From Nymphaea colorata (lineage: Eukaryota > Streptophyta > Magnoliopsida > Nymphaeales > Nymphaeaceae), in NCBI RefSeq assembly GCF_008831285.2, contig NC_045148.1, positions 2,048,001 through 2,108,000 on the forward strand: 60,000 nt of DNA. Reading direction: 5' to 3'. The position numbers were made by a program, and so were the translations under genes. Every line of letters starts with the position of its first letter. Position 1 is the first letter of the stretch. The notes under the pieces are model-generated. The model was given only the letters and a program-made list of their open reading frames with translations, was not told the DNA's origin and ran no database searches. This document shows positions 39,257 to 52,300 of the stretch, piece after piece.

Positions 39257-39588
39257 CAGGTCAATTCTTTTGGCGACTTTCTCTGCAATTATGTTTTCAC
39301 ATGCTAAATTGAGATGGTTCACATGTTTTGGCGATTTTCTCTGCAACTATGTTTCCCAAGGAAGGCCTGATTAAAAAGAAAAGAAAAGGAAGCAACCACT
39401 TTGACGACATATAACTAATTGTCAGGTCAATTCTTTTGGCGACTTTCTCTGCAATTATGTTTTCACATGCTAAATTGAGATGGTTCACATGTTTTGGCGA
39501 TTTTCTCTGCAACTATGTTTCCCAAGGAAGGCCTGATTAAAAAGAAAAGAAAAGGAAGCAACCACTTTGACGACATATAACTAATTGT
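39257..39588. repeat. Perfect 2 x 166-bp tandem duplication with internal sub-repeat
   Basis: Bases 39257-39422 and 39423-39588 read as identical and adjacent. Each unit contains two diverged sub-repeats beginning TTTTGGCGA(C/T)TTTCTCTGCAA, so the region shows two rounds of duplication. It is non-coding; the 71-codon frame across it is a by-product. Confidence 0.95.
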
Positions 39589-40348
39589 CAATCAAAAAGT
39601 TACGATGCCAACTTCTTGACCGCGTGCATAAATAATTTGTTCAACAAAGCGGGAGCCAACCTACGTTGGGTTGTAGCGTAGCGTAGTCAACAGACCAGAT
39701 GGACAGTTTGATTGGCATGTAGCGTTTTTCTGACAAATATGGAAGAATTTTTTTATCTTTAAACATTAAAAATTAATTTTAGATATTGGGATATTAAGCC
39801 ATTTCATTGTAACTGTTGCTTCAAAACACCTTGTCATGAACTGCAAACGTTAACGGATTAATCCTCAAGGACATTTTACACGATTTTTTTGGTACGTATG
39901 AGTGATAAATCGTGCGATTTCAACGGAAAAAAAACGTGAGTTAACAAATAAGAAAAATCAATCGCGTATAAAGTATGGAAGCGTGACTCAAAATCATGTT
40001 CTTACGCAAAAAGAACATCTAATTTGATCTTTGGTGAAGGAAACGATACAACAAGTCCACAAGTTATCCATGTAATGTGAATAGATTGCATAAGAGTAGA
40101 TTGATACCTTCATTACTACCAAATATTCCAGTGTGTGCATCTGTTTATGTGTGTGGGCGCAAGCATATAATATGTGAGTGTGGAAATGTGATACTAAAAA
40201 CGGACACTTGTACAACAAATTTGATTCCCATGTGCTTCTCTCAAAGCATCCAGTTTCTCTTCCACCATCAAGATGGTACAGAGACTATTATTCATGGACC
40301 ATCTGAAAATGCTGGTGTCTATTGGATTTGCCCTAGATGGTTCTCGGA

Positions 40349-43300
40349 TCATGCTCCCTTGGACTCTTTGTTTATTCTGTCCTTTCGTAGCCAATAGTTT
40401 ACAAGAACTGAATCGATTATTATCTGCCAAAAAGAGTGTACAACCTTTAGGAGGTAATCAAGAAAAGTAAAACTATTCAGGCTAATATTACCTGGTTAAT
40501 GTGTGCAGCAACACAGGGAAGAACCAGCAATCCTGCTTCCCCCATTGCTCCTCCAAGCTGCTCTACGACAGCTACCATTACCGGTAGAGTTTTCTAGAGA
40601 ACAATTAGCTTGTCAGCTCGCAAAATATAGTTCATATCGTGCACACAAAACATGCATGAACATGTATTCTCAGAATTATTGAACATCCCCACATGAAGTT
40701 CAAGGATGGACATAGAAAGATGTGCATGTTGTGTGGCCCTGCACGACTCCAGATGACTACCTATCTCCTTCCTAATACTGGTAGAGCAGCCAAAAGAGAA
40801 ATGCAGACCTGGCTGGCAACAAGTATAACAGCACGTGCATTCTCTTTCTTTGCGAAAACTAATTTATCGTTTCCAAAGGCAATGTTCAGGCCTTGTATGG
40901 CAAGAGTATTCCATAACAAGAAGGCAAGGTGAATTACTCTGCAAAAAGTGTACACGTTATTGCTGAGAGGCTGGAGTAAAAACTATAAAATCAAAATCAC
41001 ATGAAAGTGAAAATATTCCATGTCTAAAAAGGAACAACATGAAACATGCTGCCTGGACTCTTGAACACAGATTAGGCCACTATGTGCATATTGATTGTTA
41101 AAAGTCAGGTGAAATGGAGCTGGCATTTGATGGAAGGGAATGCACACATAACACAGAGTCACACACAACACATGACATCCACAACACCCACAAAATTAAC
41201 TAGAATCCTGAATTTGTCTATGCAAATAACCCCAAATCACAATAATTGCTGATACCCTGAAAACTGACATCCTCAATGCCAAAGATGCAGTTTCCCAAAC
41301 TGGAGTAGGGAAAGATTGACACAGGAAACGAATACAAAAAACAACATGTTTATCCCTCTAGATTGAACTGGAGTCGGCCTTTTCAAGTGTACTTCTATTG
41401 GCTCATTTGATGAAAGATTCAGTCAAGAAGTTGTGAGAATGGACAAACAGCATCACATTGTATGCACTGAGTCATCAACACTCTGAGCCATGAAAATACA
41501 GCAGATCATGGAAAACGCTTCCATGGTAGGACATGGTAGAAAAAAGAAAAGTGATGTTTGCACTCACGCTGCCATCCCAATAGCAACAAGAAATGTGGTT
41601 GGTTTAACCATCAAGAGCAAGGATCTGGACCTGCTGACTTGTATCCAAGGCACCTGCGATTCACATGGAAACACAATCATGAGAGAACAACATGTTTTAA
41701 TTAGGATATGCACAACACTTTGTATTACGCAAGGAGGATTATCAACTTTTGGTAGCTCAAGGACCAACTACATCACGCTCCCTTTGCCAGTTATCCTGCC
41801 CTTTTTACATTTTTCATGGTTAGAATTCTACTGCTGTTAGCTGTCCATAGTTTTTTTTATTGTACAAAATATATGTAATAAATTTTAAATTTTGTATCTC
41901 TGTATGCCTGAATGATATGCATTTTAGGAACTACATTTATATTAAACATAAATGGAGAAAAGATCACATTCAGCACACAATCGTAAATATCAATCTCTGC
42001 ATAGGCACACATAAAAATTAAAATACTGTAAAGCAAAGTACAGTAACAGATATCATTTTTGGGCTTTTATCCTCAAGGTTTTTGACAGCTTAGTATTCCT
42101 CGGGAATTCAAACCTAAAAATGTTGAAAAAGCAATGGAGATAATTGTGAAATTATAATTTTTTACTAATTTTCTTACAAAACTGACAAAAATTCAAAATA
42201 GCAACCAAAATGTTAAAAAATAAGTAAAAAAAATTAGGACATAGTAAAAATGACCTTTTGAAAAAATGTGTGAACAATGCTTTTCTTCTACTTTCAAGAT
42301 ATCCAATACTATCCCTGCTTTCTTTTGATCAGACTTTGTCAACTTTTATTGTGACGTCACTGATATTGGTGACTATAAAACAGAGAAAAGTAATAAAGTA
42401 AAGAAGAAAGAACGTGGTATCATCTGATGTTTATTGTGAGACCTTGGTGGTAGTTCCCTTACAAAAGGGAATCTGGAACAATTGTGATATTCTGACCGTT
42501 ATTATTGGGATTTCCCAGAATGTCAATGAACTTATGGAATGATCCACTGCCACTTGGCAAGAAACAGCTAATTTTTACATTATGTTCAATTCAAAGAAAA
42601 TCAAGAATAACAGTCTCAAGACCATCTTTTCTAACAACAGATACAAGTTAACAATGAAATCTACATTCAGGTTTTATGTGACTCCAGCCAGCAAATTGCC
42701 ACTACTTTGCAAATTTTTCTGTTATATATTCAACTTCAGAGCATGATAAAACTCGTAGATTTGCAAATATTTCAGCAAATTCTGGAGACAACTCGGGTGG
42801 GAAATTAATACAAAGTTTAGATGCACAAGGGCCAAAAATAACAAACCAACCAATGCAAAAGAATGTATTTCAGTTCTTATTTCAACATACATTTTATTCT
42901 TATTGTACAAAATAGAAGCTTCTAGTTGTGTCAGGTGCACATGCTTGGAGGCATACGTGTGTAGCATGGCTCAACTTGCTTATGTTTCCATATCAGAAGA
43001 TTCCTTATATAAATCCAAGGGTTTAGATTCTACCAGGCTAAGAAGAACAGCACTCAGCATTGGAAAAAGCTGACGGTTCCGGTCGACATACTTTGCAACA
43101 CCTAAGAGTGTGACACAATTGTACAAGTTGTCAATGATAATCTCAAGATCTCATACAATATGGAACCACCTTTAGAGATAGAACATGATTACATTATAAT
43201 ATGATTATATCCTAATAAGCTTTAAATATCTACATAAATGGCAAATTAACTGGCACGAACTCATAACCAATAAATGATTCTCTTATCACTATAAGCATGA

Positions 43301-46300
43301 ACAAATCATAGGTACATGACATAACAACATTTAAGATTTAAAGTTTGCAACAGACGTGTAAAGTTTAATACAAAGCTCAGAACCAGTTGCGGAGCTAGAA
43401 GTTTTTAGCTGAGGGGCACTAGATATCGGCCTGGCCTCATAGATGTAATGGAAAGGCTAAAGAACATTGAGCTGGGTCTAAGAGGTGCACTCCATAGCGA
43501 TGGACTGAGCCCAGTGAGGAAACTTGCAAGTTCGTGTAGCATGCAGGCACCTAGTTTTGCCACTGATTAAAGCTAGTAGTTTAAATTTTGAAAATGTAGC
43601 AGGCATGGGAGTAGCTGCTATTACGTCAGGGTAGACTAGTGTGGGTATGGATAAAAAGGTCAAGTACCTGTGTTGACATGGGTGCTGGCCTGGACACGGC
43701 AGCCTTAAATTTTTTTTTTTTTGATATATTTTAATTTTTAGTAACCTTTTGCATATATTTTAGTATTTTTTGTTCGGTAATATATTTTTATAAATATAAG
43801 CAATCAATTTTGTGCTTATTTAACTAAACCTTATTATTATACATATAAATATTATAAATATATATGTATGGCCGTAGCCCCGTACCCATGATTTGTGAAG
43901 TTGTCTGCACCTATACATGGACCAGCACCCAAACCCACAGCCATACCTGTGTGACATAGGTTTTATATTTCATATTTTTTAAACTGCCAACATTTTCCCC
44001 AAAAAAACCATATTTCTGATCAATACATGAGAAAGCCTCACCCACAAAAACATGAAAAATATATTTGTTACAATCGTATATATATGTTATTAGAGCATGT
44101 GACAAGGTAGTAAATGTGGACTTGTACAAGTGTTGCTGGCTTGCAGCATCTATGTATGTATGAAATGTAACAAACACAAGTGCAACAGCAGCGTGGTTGG
44201 AGCCACAACAGGCCTGTCAACTGTATCCATGTATGAGAGAATATGAAATTGGCTTTTATGATCAAGTGTAGTTTCCTCCAAATTTTAAACAATAAATATC
44301 GTCAACAGAATTAGATATGAGTTCTACATGTAATGCATACACACTTAAAATTGATAATGACACCGATGCTCAATGCTTTAGGACATGAATGTGACCTTGG
44401 TCACAACTCAGGAATGGTCAACTCATGCAGGATGTGATCAATGTATCCCGTATCCATTTCCGTCCAATTTAGACTAAATCAAATTTGATAAGGTCCAATT
44501 TTCCCTTTTCTAGACCATCTTTTGATTTAATTATCCTTTAAAGAAAAACTTTGATATGCATGTCTTTGTGGTATCTAAGGCAGTAAGCGTAACATATCAA
44601 CTGTTTATTGACAATCATAATGTCCTTGTTCATTTGCAGCCACGAAACATAGCAGTTAAGTCACCTCCAGTTTTCACCAAAGCAATATGCTGAGCAAAAT
44701 CATAAACTGAGTGTTAAAGCACTCACCACCAATGGAGCTCCTTATTCCCTGCCAAAGGAAGAAAAGAAATTTCTCAGATTAATCATTTCTTAATTCCGCA
44801 TCCATGAAGAAGTAATGTAAAGATGATAAATGATTATTAAATATTAATACAGATTAGAAATTCCAAATTTGCCACATATCCTGCGAACAAACCAAATATG
44901 CTTGTACAATCCTGTGTTGTTAAAACAAAGGAACATTTGTCACTTGATGCCACAAGAGTATCCGTATAGGCTGTTGAGAAAACGTGTTGCTTTTTGATAT
45001 TTAAAGTGTTATGTGTTTTGGTATTTAGTATTAGGTAGCTTTCTGAATTTTTAATTTTTTGGTGGACTCTTTATGTAAAGGGTTAGTCTTAACCCTAATC
45101 TTATTTAGTCTAATGAAAAGAGGAGCAGCAGTACGTTTTTCAGCTGCTACCTTTCTCTCCTCCTTCCTCTCATTCTTCTCTACCTCTCAACGTAACATGG
45201 TATCAGAGCCTTGAGACCTAGGGCTGTGACGTCTAGGGTTTTCCGCAGCTTTTCTTTCTCTCCTTTTCTCTTCCTATCATTCTCCATCAAGTTGGGCGTC
45301 TAAGGTTGCTGCTGTCGGTGGGACTGCTTGATAAAGAAAAAGGGGCAGATCACGTTCTTCATGTAGAGACGTGATCTGTACCCTATGTTGCTGCTAAAAA
45401 AGATGTGTTGCTGTTGATGTTCAGATCTTAAGGTTGAAGTCCCTCATGTTGCTGAAGAAGATGTGTTGCTGTTGATGTTCAGATCTGAAGGTCGAAGTCG
45501 ACTAGTTGCTGTTTTGGTTCAGATCTGAAGGTCGAAGTCGACTAGTTGTTATTTTGGTTCAGATCTGAAGGTCAACGTTGCTGTTTTTGTTGGTTCAGAT
45601 CTGCAGAAACAAAAAAAAAGGTTGCTGTTTTTGTTTGTTCGAAACAGTTCAGATCTGAATCCAGAAGTGTATCAGATCTAGGTGGTGTCGTTGCAACGTG
45701 TTGGTGTTGATCAGATCTGATTCAGTGGATGTTATTATCAAAAATATATATATATATCAGATCAGACGTTTTTTTTGTGTGTTTCAGGTTTGATTTTCAG
45801 ACATTAAATCAAAATATATATAAAGTCTGATATGCCTGGCGCGTGGAGGTTTGATTTTCAGACATTGATTATCAAAAATACATAACGTCCGATCTGCCTG
45901 ACGTGTGGTGCAGAGTTTTTTTTCAGTCACAGGTTGATTTTCAGTCTATAGTGGGCCTGATTTCGTGGTTTTATCATGGCTGCAAACAGATCTATACAAT
46001 TTGATAGAACTGAATCTGGAAATCAACACTTAGAGGCAAGTGTTGAGTACAAAGCTTTCTCAAATCCTTTTTCGTTTGGATCTACTATCAAACTTGATGG
46101 AGCCAACTATGATGTATGGGCTAGAACCTTCATGTTGTCTGTCGTTGGACATGGGAAGAAATATATATTGGAAGAAGATGAACCAGTTGAAAAAAGTGGT
46201 AAATACGCACGGTGGGAGGAAGAAAACAACATTATTAGTGCTTGGCTTATGAATAGCACTCAACCCCACATAGCAGCAGGACTTTGTTATTATAATACAG

Positions 46301-49300
46301 CCAAAGATATGTGGAATTCTCTTCGGCAAACGTATTCTCAAGATAAAAATATCAGCAAAATTTTACAGGTTCAGCAAGAATTGCTACAAATGCAGCAAGG
46401 TGACATGGATTTGACAGAATATTTTACAAAGTTGAAGTTTGCTTATGAAAAGATGAATTCCTTAAAACCACCCTGTAAGCATTGTCTCAAATCTCACATG
46501 GAGCAAATGATTGTGGTTAAATTTCTTGCTGGACTATCTTCTGATTATTCTGCATCCAAGGCTCAAATGCTTACAGGGTCTGATTTTCCCGATCTTGATG
46601 AGGCCTTCAATAGACTAAACAGATTGGCTATTACTCTTCTTCCTTCCTCAAACAACTCGCAACCATCTGCCCTTGCCTCATTTGGGGGAGGAAGAGGTGG
46701 TCTATATTCTTCCCGTGGTAGAGGAAGAGGCCGAGGCCCTGGAGGACGTGGAAGACTTCAGTGCACATATTGTGGTCGTCTTGGTCACCTAGAGGATAGG
46801 TGCTGGAATAAAGTGGGTAAACCTAACTCATCCACTTCTTCGTCTGTGACATCTTCATCCAGCTCTATTCCAAATACACATCCTGTCAGTATGGCTCCTA
46901 AGGCGAATCCCACTGTTGCTTCCGTAGATGCTACATCTCTTAATTTAAGTCCAGCTGAAATTGACTTAATTATGGAGCATAGGTCTAATGCTACTCCTTC
47001 TACCTCATCGGCATCTACAGTTGTCACAAGTTCAGCGTACTCTGCAGGTAACACTACTTCTAGAGGTTGTTGGATAATTGATTCTGGAGCATCTAAACAC
47101 TTTTGTGGAGATGCTAGTATTTCAAACCTGCAGAAATTTGATTCTCCTCAACATATTCGTTTGGCGGATGGAAGACTATCGCCAGTTGAAGGACGTGGAG
47201 ATGTTTATCTTTCTCCTTCTTTACATGTCCATGATGTGTTATATGCTCCTGAATTCTCGAAGAATTTATTATCTGTAAACAAACTAACAAAAGAGATGAA
47301 TTGCAGAGTTATTTTTTACTCGGGTACTTGTGTATTTCAGGATCTATCAACTGGGAGGAAGATTGGTGGAGGCCATGAGATAGATGGAATATACATCTTG
47401 GATACATCCCCTAAGGAGGCGTCATTCCATGTTGATTCTACTTCAAGTGCCTTCCAGTGGCATCTCAGATTGGGTCATCCTTCATTCCCTAAACTTCGGC
47501 TGCTGTGTCCTCAAATCTCTTCCACAACGTCTATCGAGTGTGAAGCTTGTCAACTGGGCAAGCATTGTCGTACTTCCTTTCCATCGAGTCAAAGTCAGTC
47601 TAGTCAATGTCTATTTGATTTAGTCCATGTTGATGTTTGGGGGCCTAGTCGGGTTTCAAGTCGGTTGTCGTCTCGTTATTATCTTTCTATTGTTGATGAT
47701 TTCTCTCGTGTCACTTGGGTGTTTTTGATGAAAGACAGAACTGAAGCTTCTTGTATCTTGAAATCTTTCATATTGGAAATAAAAACTCAATTTAATTCTT
47801 GTGTCAAGGTTGTTCGCACTGACAATGCTCTCGAGTTCAAATCCTCTCATTTACTTGAATTCTATAAATCTCTAGGTATTGTTCCACATTTTACATGCCC
47901 TCACACATCTCAACAGAATGGTGTAGTTGAAAGAAAACATCGTCATCTGTTGGATGTAGCCCGCACCATCATGATTCATTCTCATATGCCTTCCAAATTT
48001 TGGGGAGATGCAATTTTGACTGCATGTTACCTAATAAATAGAATGCCATCATCTTCCATAGACAACAAAATTCCAATACAAATTCTATACCCAAATAGAG
48101 CTTTATTTTCGTTACCCCCACGTATATTTGGGTGCACATGTTTTGTCCATAAACTTGGTCCCAATCAAGATAAACTGGCTGCTCAAGCAAGTAAATGTGT
48201 GTTTGTGGGATACTCAAAAAATCAAAAGGGGTATCGATGCCTTGATCCTATATGTAATCGAGAGTTTGTCAGTGCCGATGTAACCTTTCTCGAGTCATCT
48301 CCATACTTTCTTGCACGTACTTCAAATCCTAAGTCTGAGATGTCATCTTCGGTTCCACTTCCAATTCCTCCAATTCCTCTTGAGTCCCTTCCTTGTTCAT
48401 CATCACCCTCCATCCCTCGGTTTAAAGATCCTCCTCTTACATATTCAAGAAGAAATCCATCATCTAATGACCCAGCACCATCTTGCTCTCAGGAGGTAAG
48501 TAGTTTGGAATTACATAACATGCCTGAGTGTTCCCTTGATGCTCCAGTTCCTGATGAATTACCTATTGCTCTGCGTAAAGGGATTAGACAATGTACAATT
48601 CATCCTCTTTCTAAGTTTGTTAGTACAGCCAATGTGGGAAATCATATGTGCAAATTCATTGATGCCTTGTCAGCTACATCCATTCCTATTTCACATGAAC
48701 AAGCTATGTTGGACTCTAAGTGGTACCAGGCTATGAAGGAGGAGATGGATTCTCTCATATCTCGTCACACTTGGGATCTCGTTTAACCTCCGTATGGGGC
48801 AGATATTGTTGGCTCGAAATGAGTTTTCACTATCAAGTACAACTCAGATGGTACAGTTGAGCGCTACAAAGCACGTTTGGTAGCAAAAGGGTACACACAG
48901 ACATATGGTGTTGACTTCTTTGAAAGCTTCTCTCCTGTTGCACGTTTGGGCACTATACGACTTATTATATCTATTGCAGTTCATTATGGTTGGAACATGC
49001 ACCAACTCGATGTTAAAAATGTCTTTCTTTATGGGGATTTAACTGAAGTAGTCTATATGCAGCAACCACCCGGCTTTGAGAAACAGGGGGAGTGTACCAA
49101 GGTATGTCTGTTAAAGAAGGCTATATATGGTTTGAAACAGAGTCCTAGAGCATGGATTCAGAAGTTGTGTGAAGTTGTGTCTAAGTTTGAGTTTCAGAGA
49201 TCTCCTCTAGACCATTCACTGTTCATAAAAAAGACCTCCAGAGGTATAGTTGTTATAGTTGTTATGGTGGTATATGTGGATGATATTATTTTAACTGGTG

Positions 49301-52300
49301 ACAATTAACAAGAAATACAGGACACAAAGGAATATTTGCGGCAACATTTTGTTACTAAAGATCTTGGCTCACTACGTTACTTCTTGGGGATAGAAGCGGC
49401 AAGGAGCAAAGAAGGTCTAGTTCTTTCTCAAAGAAAATATGTTCTTGATTTGCTTCACGAAACAGGTATGACTGGAACTAAACCAGCTTCTATACCTATG
49501 AATTCTCGTACTCATTTATATGATGACAAATCTGAGCCTGTTGATAGCAAATCATATCGGTCTCTCATTGGAAAGCTACTATATGTAACAATTACTAGAC
49601 CTGATATATCATTTGCTGTGGGAAAACTAAGCCAATTTATGGACAAGCCGAGGAAAGCCCATTGGGATGCAGCTCTGTTATTATTGAAATTTCTCAAAGG
49701 CTCCCCTGGGAAGGGTCTATTATTTAAAAGAAGCACCTCACTTCAGATAGAAGCTTACTCTGATGCAGATTATGCAGGCTCAATTGATGACAGAAAGTCC
49801 ACTACAGGATTCTGTATCTTTGTTGGTGGCAACTTAGTCTCTTGGAGAAGTAAAAAACAAGTTGTTGTTGCTCGATCAAGTGCAGAGTCAGAATATCGAG
49901 CCATGGCCCAAACAGCCACTGAGATAACATGGGTGAAAGGCATGCTAGAAGGTCTTGGAATTCAGGTTGAGCTGCCTATAAAAATGCAATGTGATAATAA
50001 AGCGGCTACTTACATAGCAAATAATCCGGTCTTCCACGAGCAGACCAAACATATTGAAGTTGATTGTCATTACATTAGAGACTTAGTCCAAGCAGGGATT
50101 ATCTCTACTGAGTATGTTGCTTCCGAAGACCAACCTGCAGATATATTTACCAAAGCTCTTCCAATATCCAATTTCACGAAGTGTTGTAGCAAGCTGAGCA
50201 TGATAGACATCTATGCTCCAGCTTGAGGGGGAGTGTTGAGAAAACGTGTTGCTTTTTGATATTTAAAGTGTTATGTGTTTTGGTATTTAGTATTAGGTAG
50301 CTTTCTGAATTTTTAATTTTTTGGTGGACTCTTTATGTAAAGGGTTAGTCTTAACCCTAATCTTATTTAGTCTAATGAAAAGAGGAGCAGCAGTACGTTT
50401 TTCAGCTGCTACCTTTCTCTCCTCCTTCCTCTCATTCTTCTCTACCTCTCAACGTAACATAGGCAAATGAATGTCATATCGTTGACACATCAGTTGCAAG
50501 CAATAAAGATTGTATCAGTAGAAAGAAAAAAAATTATCGCTTTTATGAGAAATGAATGCCCAGGATCAACTCCCAGAACATATAAAGGTAGCAATGAGTA
50601 ATCACAATGATGACATTGATGTTCTACATCCTGCTTTGATTCTTTAGTCATGTCAGTATGGTAAACATTTTCTCAAGCCCGTCCTACAAGTATACCAGTG
50701 GGAGACAGAGGCATTGTCTTTTGCTTGAAAAAATATCAAGTCAAAACAGGAAACCAAATTGCAGAATGACTAAGGTAACATTGTAAGAAGAGGCCTTTTT
50801 CATCATTTTTATCATGATAAAAAGTCTAATCTTATAATGTCATCTAATATGATTATAGCCTGCCTGAAAGGAAAGGGGTGGCAATGACAGTAATCGGTTA
50901 GAGTGCTTAGTGTATTGTCTCTCCCTGCCAAAGCACAGGGATGGGCATGTGGGCCCCACCAGGTACTATCAGACCAACCAAATTTCCTGGATCAGCTCCA
51001 TCAATTTGTATTCACTGGTGGACATGGCTTTGCTTTATTGCTTTCAATCATGTTAAGTTTTATTGGTGTAAGTCAGTCTATTTCCATTATTGCCTTCTAT
51101 TAATCTAGTCTATTTCCATTATTGCCTTTTATTAATCCTGAGCTTATTTTAACATTTTTATTTTTCTTGCTTCAGTTTCTATTTGATCGGTCTTTTCATT
51201 TCTAAAAGAGATAGCATTTAATGTCTTAAACCAATAATACTTTTACTGGTTGCATGTATAAATCTTACATAATTCCCGTTGTCATGAGAAAGTATGCTCA
51301 TCATTGACCTCCCTAATTCCTATGTAGGATGATTTTTATAAGATTGATCTTCAAACAAGGAAGGTTAAATGGAAAGTGGTTCTATTGATAAAGAAAAATA
51401 ATCCATATGCCTCCATCACAAAATTAAATGTTAGTATATGGAGTGAATAAAAAGACTTCTCCATTCTTTTTTTTCAAAGAGCAGCAAAAACAGTACCTTT
51501 CCTAGAATCAAGGGAAGCAAAAGACGGAGAAAAAGGCTCCTGAATAATTGCCTTGAGGGAACAGATACTCCAGTGCCTGCTGCTATGAAATTTGACAAAG
51601 TAAAAGGTACCTGCCATTGATGAAGTAGTTTATCTTGCTTACAAGCTAATGGAAGACAAAACGAACAATCAATGAGATTTTGATTTTTTGCTCGAAGAGA
51701 TAATGACATTGGCTAAGGCCCTTCTAGAGACTGACCGCTAAACCAATTAATGGAGCTAATTTTCAACTTACAATCATTATGCCCATGAGGTTGGATATCA
51801 CCGTCATTGCAAGAGCCAAAGCAGAGTTACCCCCAACCAGCTGCAGTCATGTTAGCAGTTTGTCATATAATGACTGTAAGTAAATAAACTGGCATTAGGA
51901 AATACAACCTGGGTCAAGGCCACTCCACTAGACAATGTTGTGGGCATGCAGCAAAATATAGCCAGTCCTGATACATAACCATCCAAAATGATTAAACTCA
52001 CCAAAGTTCTCCCACTGACAAATAACCAGGTCAAGTAAGTAAAGTAACAATAAGATAGAGGGTAGTGCAATGCGCGCACCAGTAACAAATTCCTGAGGTG
52101 TCAGCTGAAGTTTTAAGACAAGTTGTGAAGCAAGAGGAGTGAAAACTAGAATTGAAACCTGCACAAGCCAGATCACATAGTTACCAGCATTAAAATATGT
52201 CAAACAAGGAAACTACTGGTACAGAAGACAAAAGTTAAAAAACATTATATCGGCACAGGACAAAAAAAAAGTAATGGAATGATTATTTTGACAGTAGATG

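Larger units (their letters stand above)
36950..40348. other. Intergenic stretch downstream of BASS4-like gene, no gene seen
   Basis: No gene is recognised between the 36.6-kb fragment and the BASS4-like stop codon. It holds a 76-bp TA tract, a TC tract, short 34-bp repeats and the 166-bp tandem duplication. The last few hundred bases before 40348 would include the BASS4-like 3'UTR. The open frame 38646-38933 and its antisense partner have no recognisable product. Confidence 0.4.
44972..50459 (+). mobile_element. Full-length Ty1/copia LTR retrotransposon, 5488 bp, TSD TAGGC
   Basis: Complete element in intron 8 of the BASS4-like gene, in the opposite orientation. It has two 226-bp LTRs starting TGTTG and ending AACA, a primer-binding site directly after the left LTR, a long repeat-containing leader, one gag-pol frame and a polypurine tract before the right LTR. 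It is flanked by the 5-bp duplication TAGGC (44967-44971 and 50460-50464). Domain order gag, protease, integrase, reverse transcriptase, RNase H defines copia. The LTRs read as identical, which implies recent insertion, yet the coding frame contains three stops, so this copy cannot by itself make a full polyprotein. Confidence 0.97.

Noticed and set aside
40077-40470. Plus-strand frames opposite the 3' end of the BASS4-like gene
   Set aside because: They overlap the last BASS4 exon on the other strand; the exon is supported by splice phase and family similarity.
45198-45215. tRNA-like sequence after the left LTR
   Set aside because: It is the retrotransposon primer-binding site, only a complement of a tRNA 3' end and not a tRNA gene.
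46060-46341. Minus-strand frames inside the copia element (also 46785-47054, 47656-47850, 47969-48217, 48222-48413, 49512-49736)
   Set aside because: They are antisense shadows of the gag-pol frame, with no independent domain or start signal.
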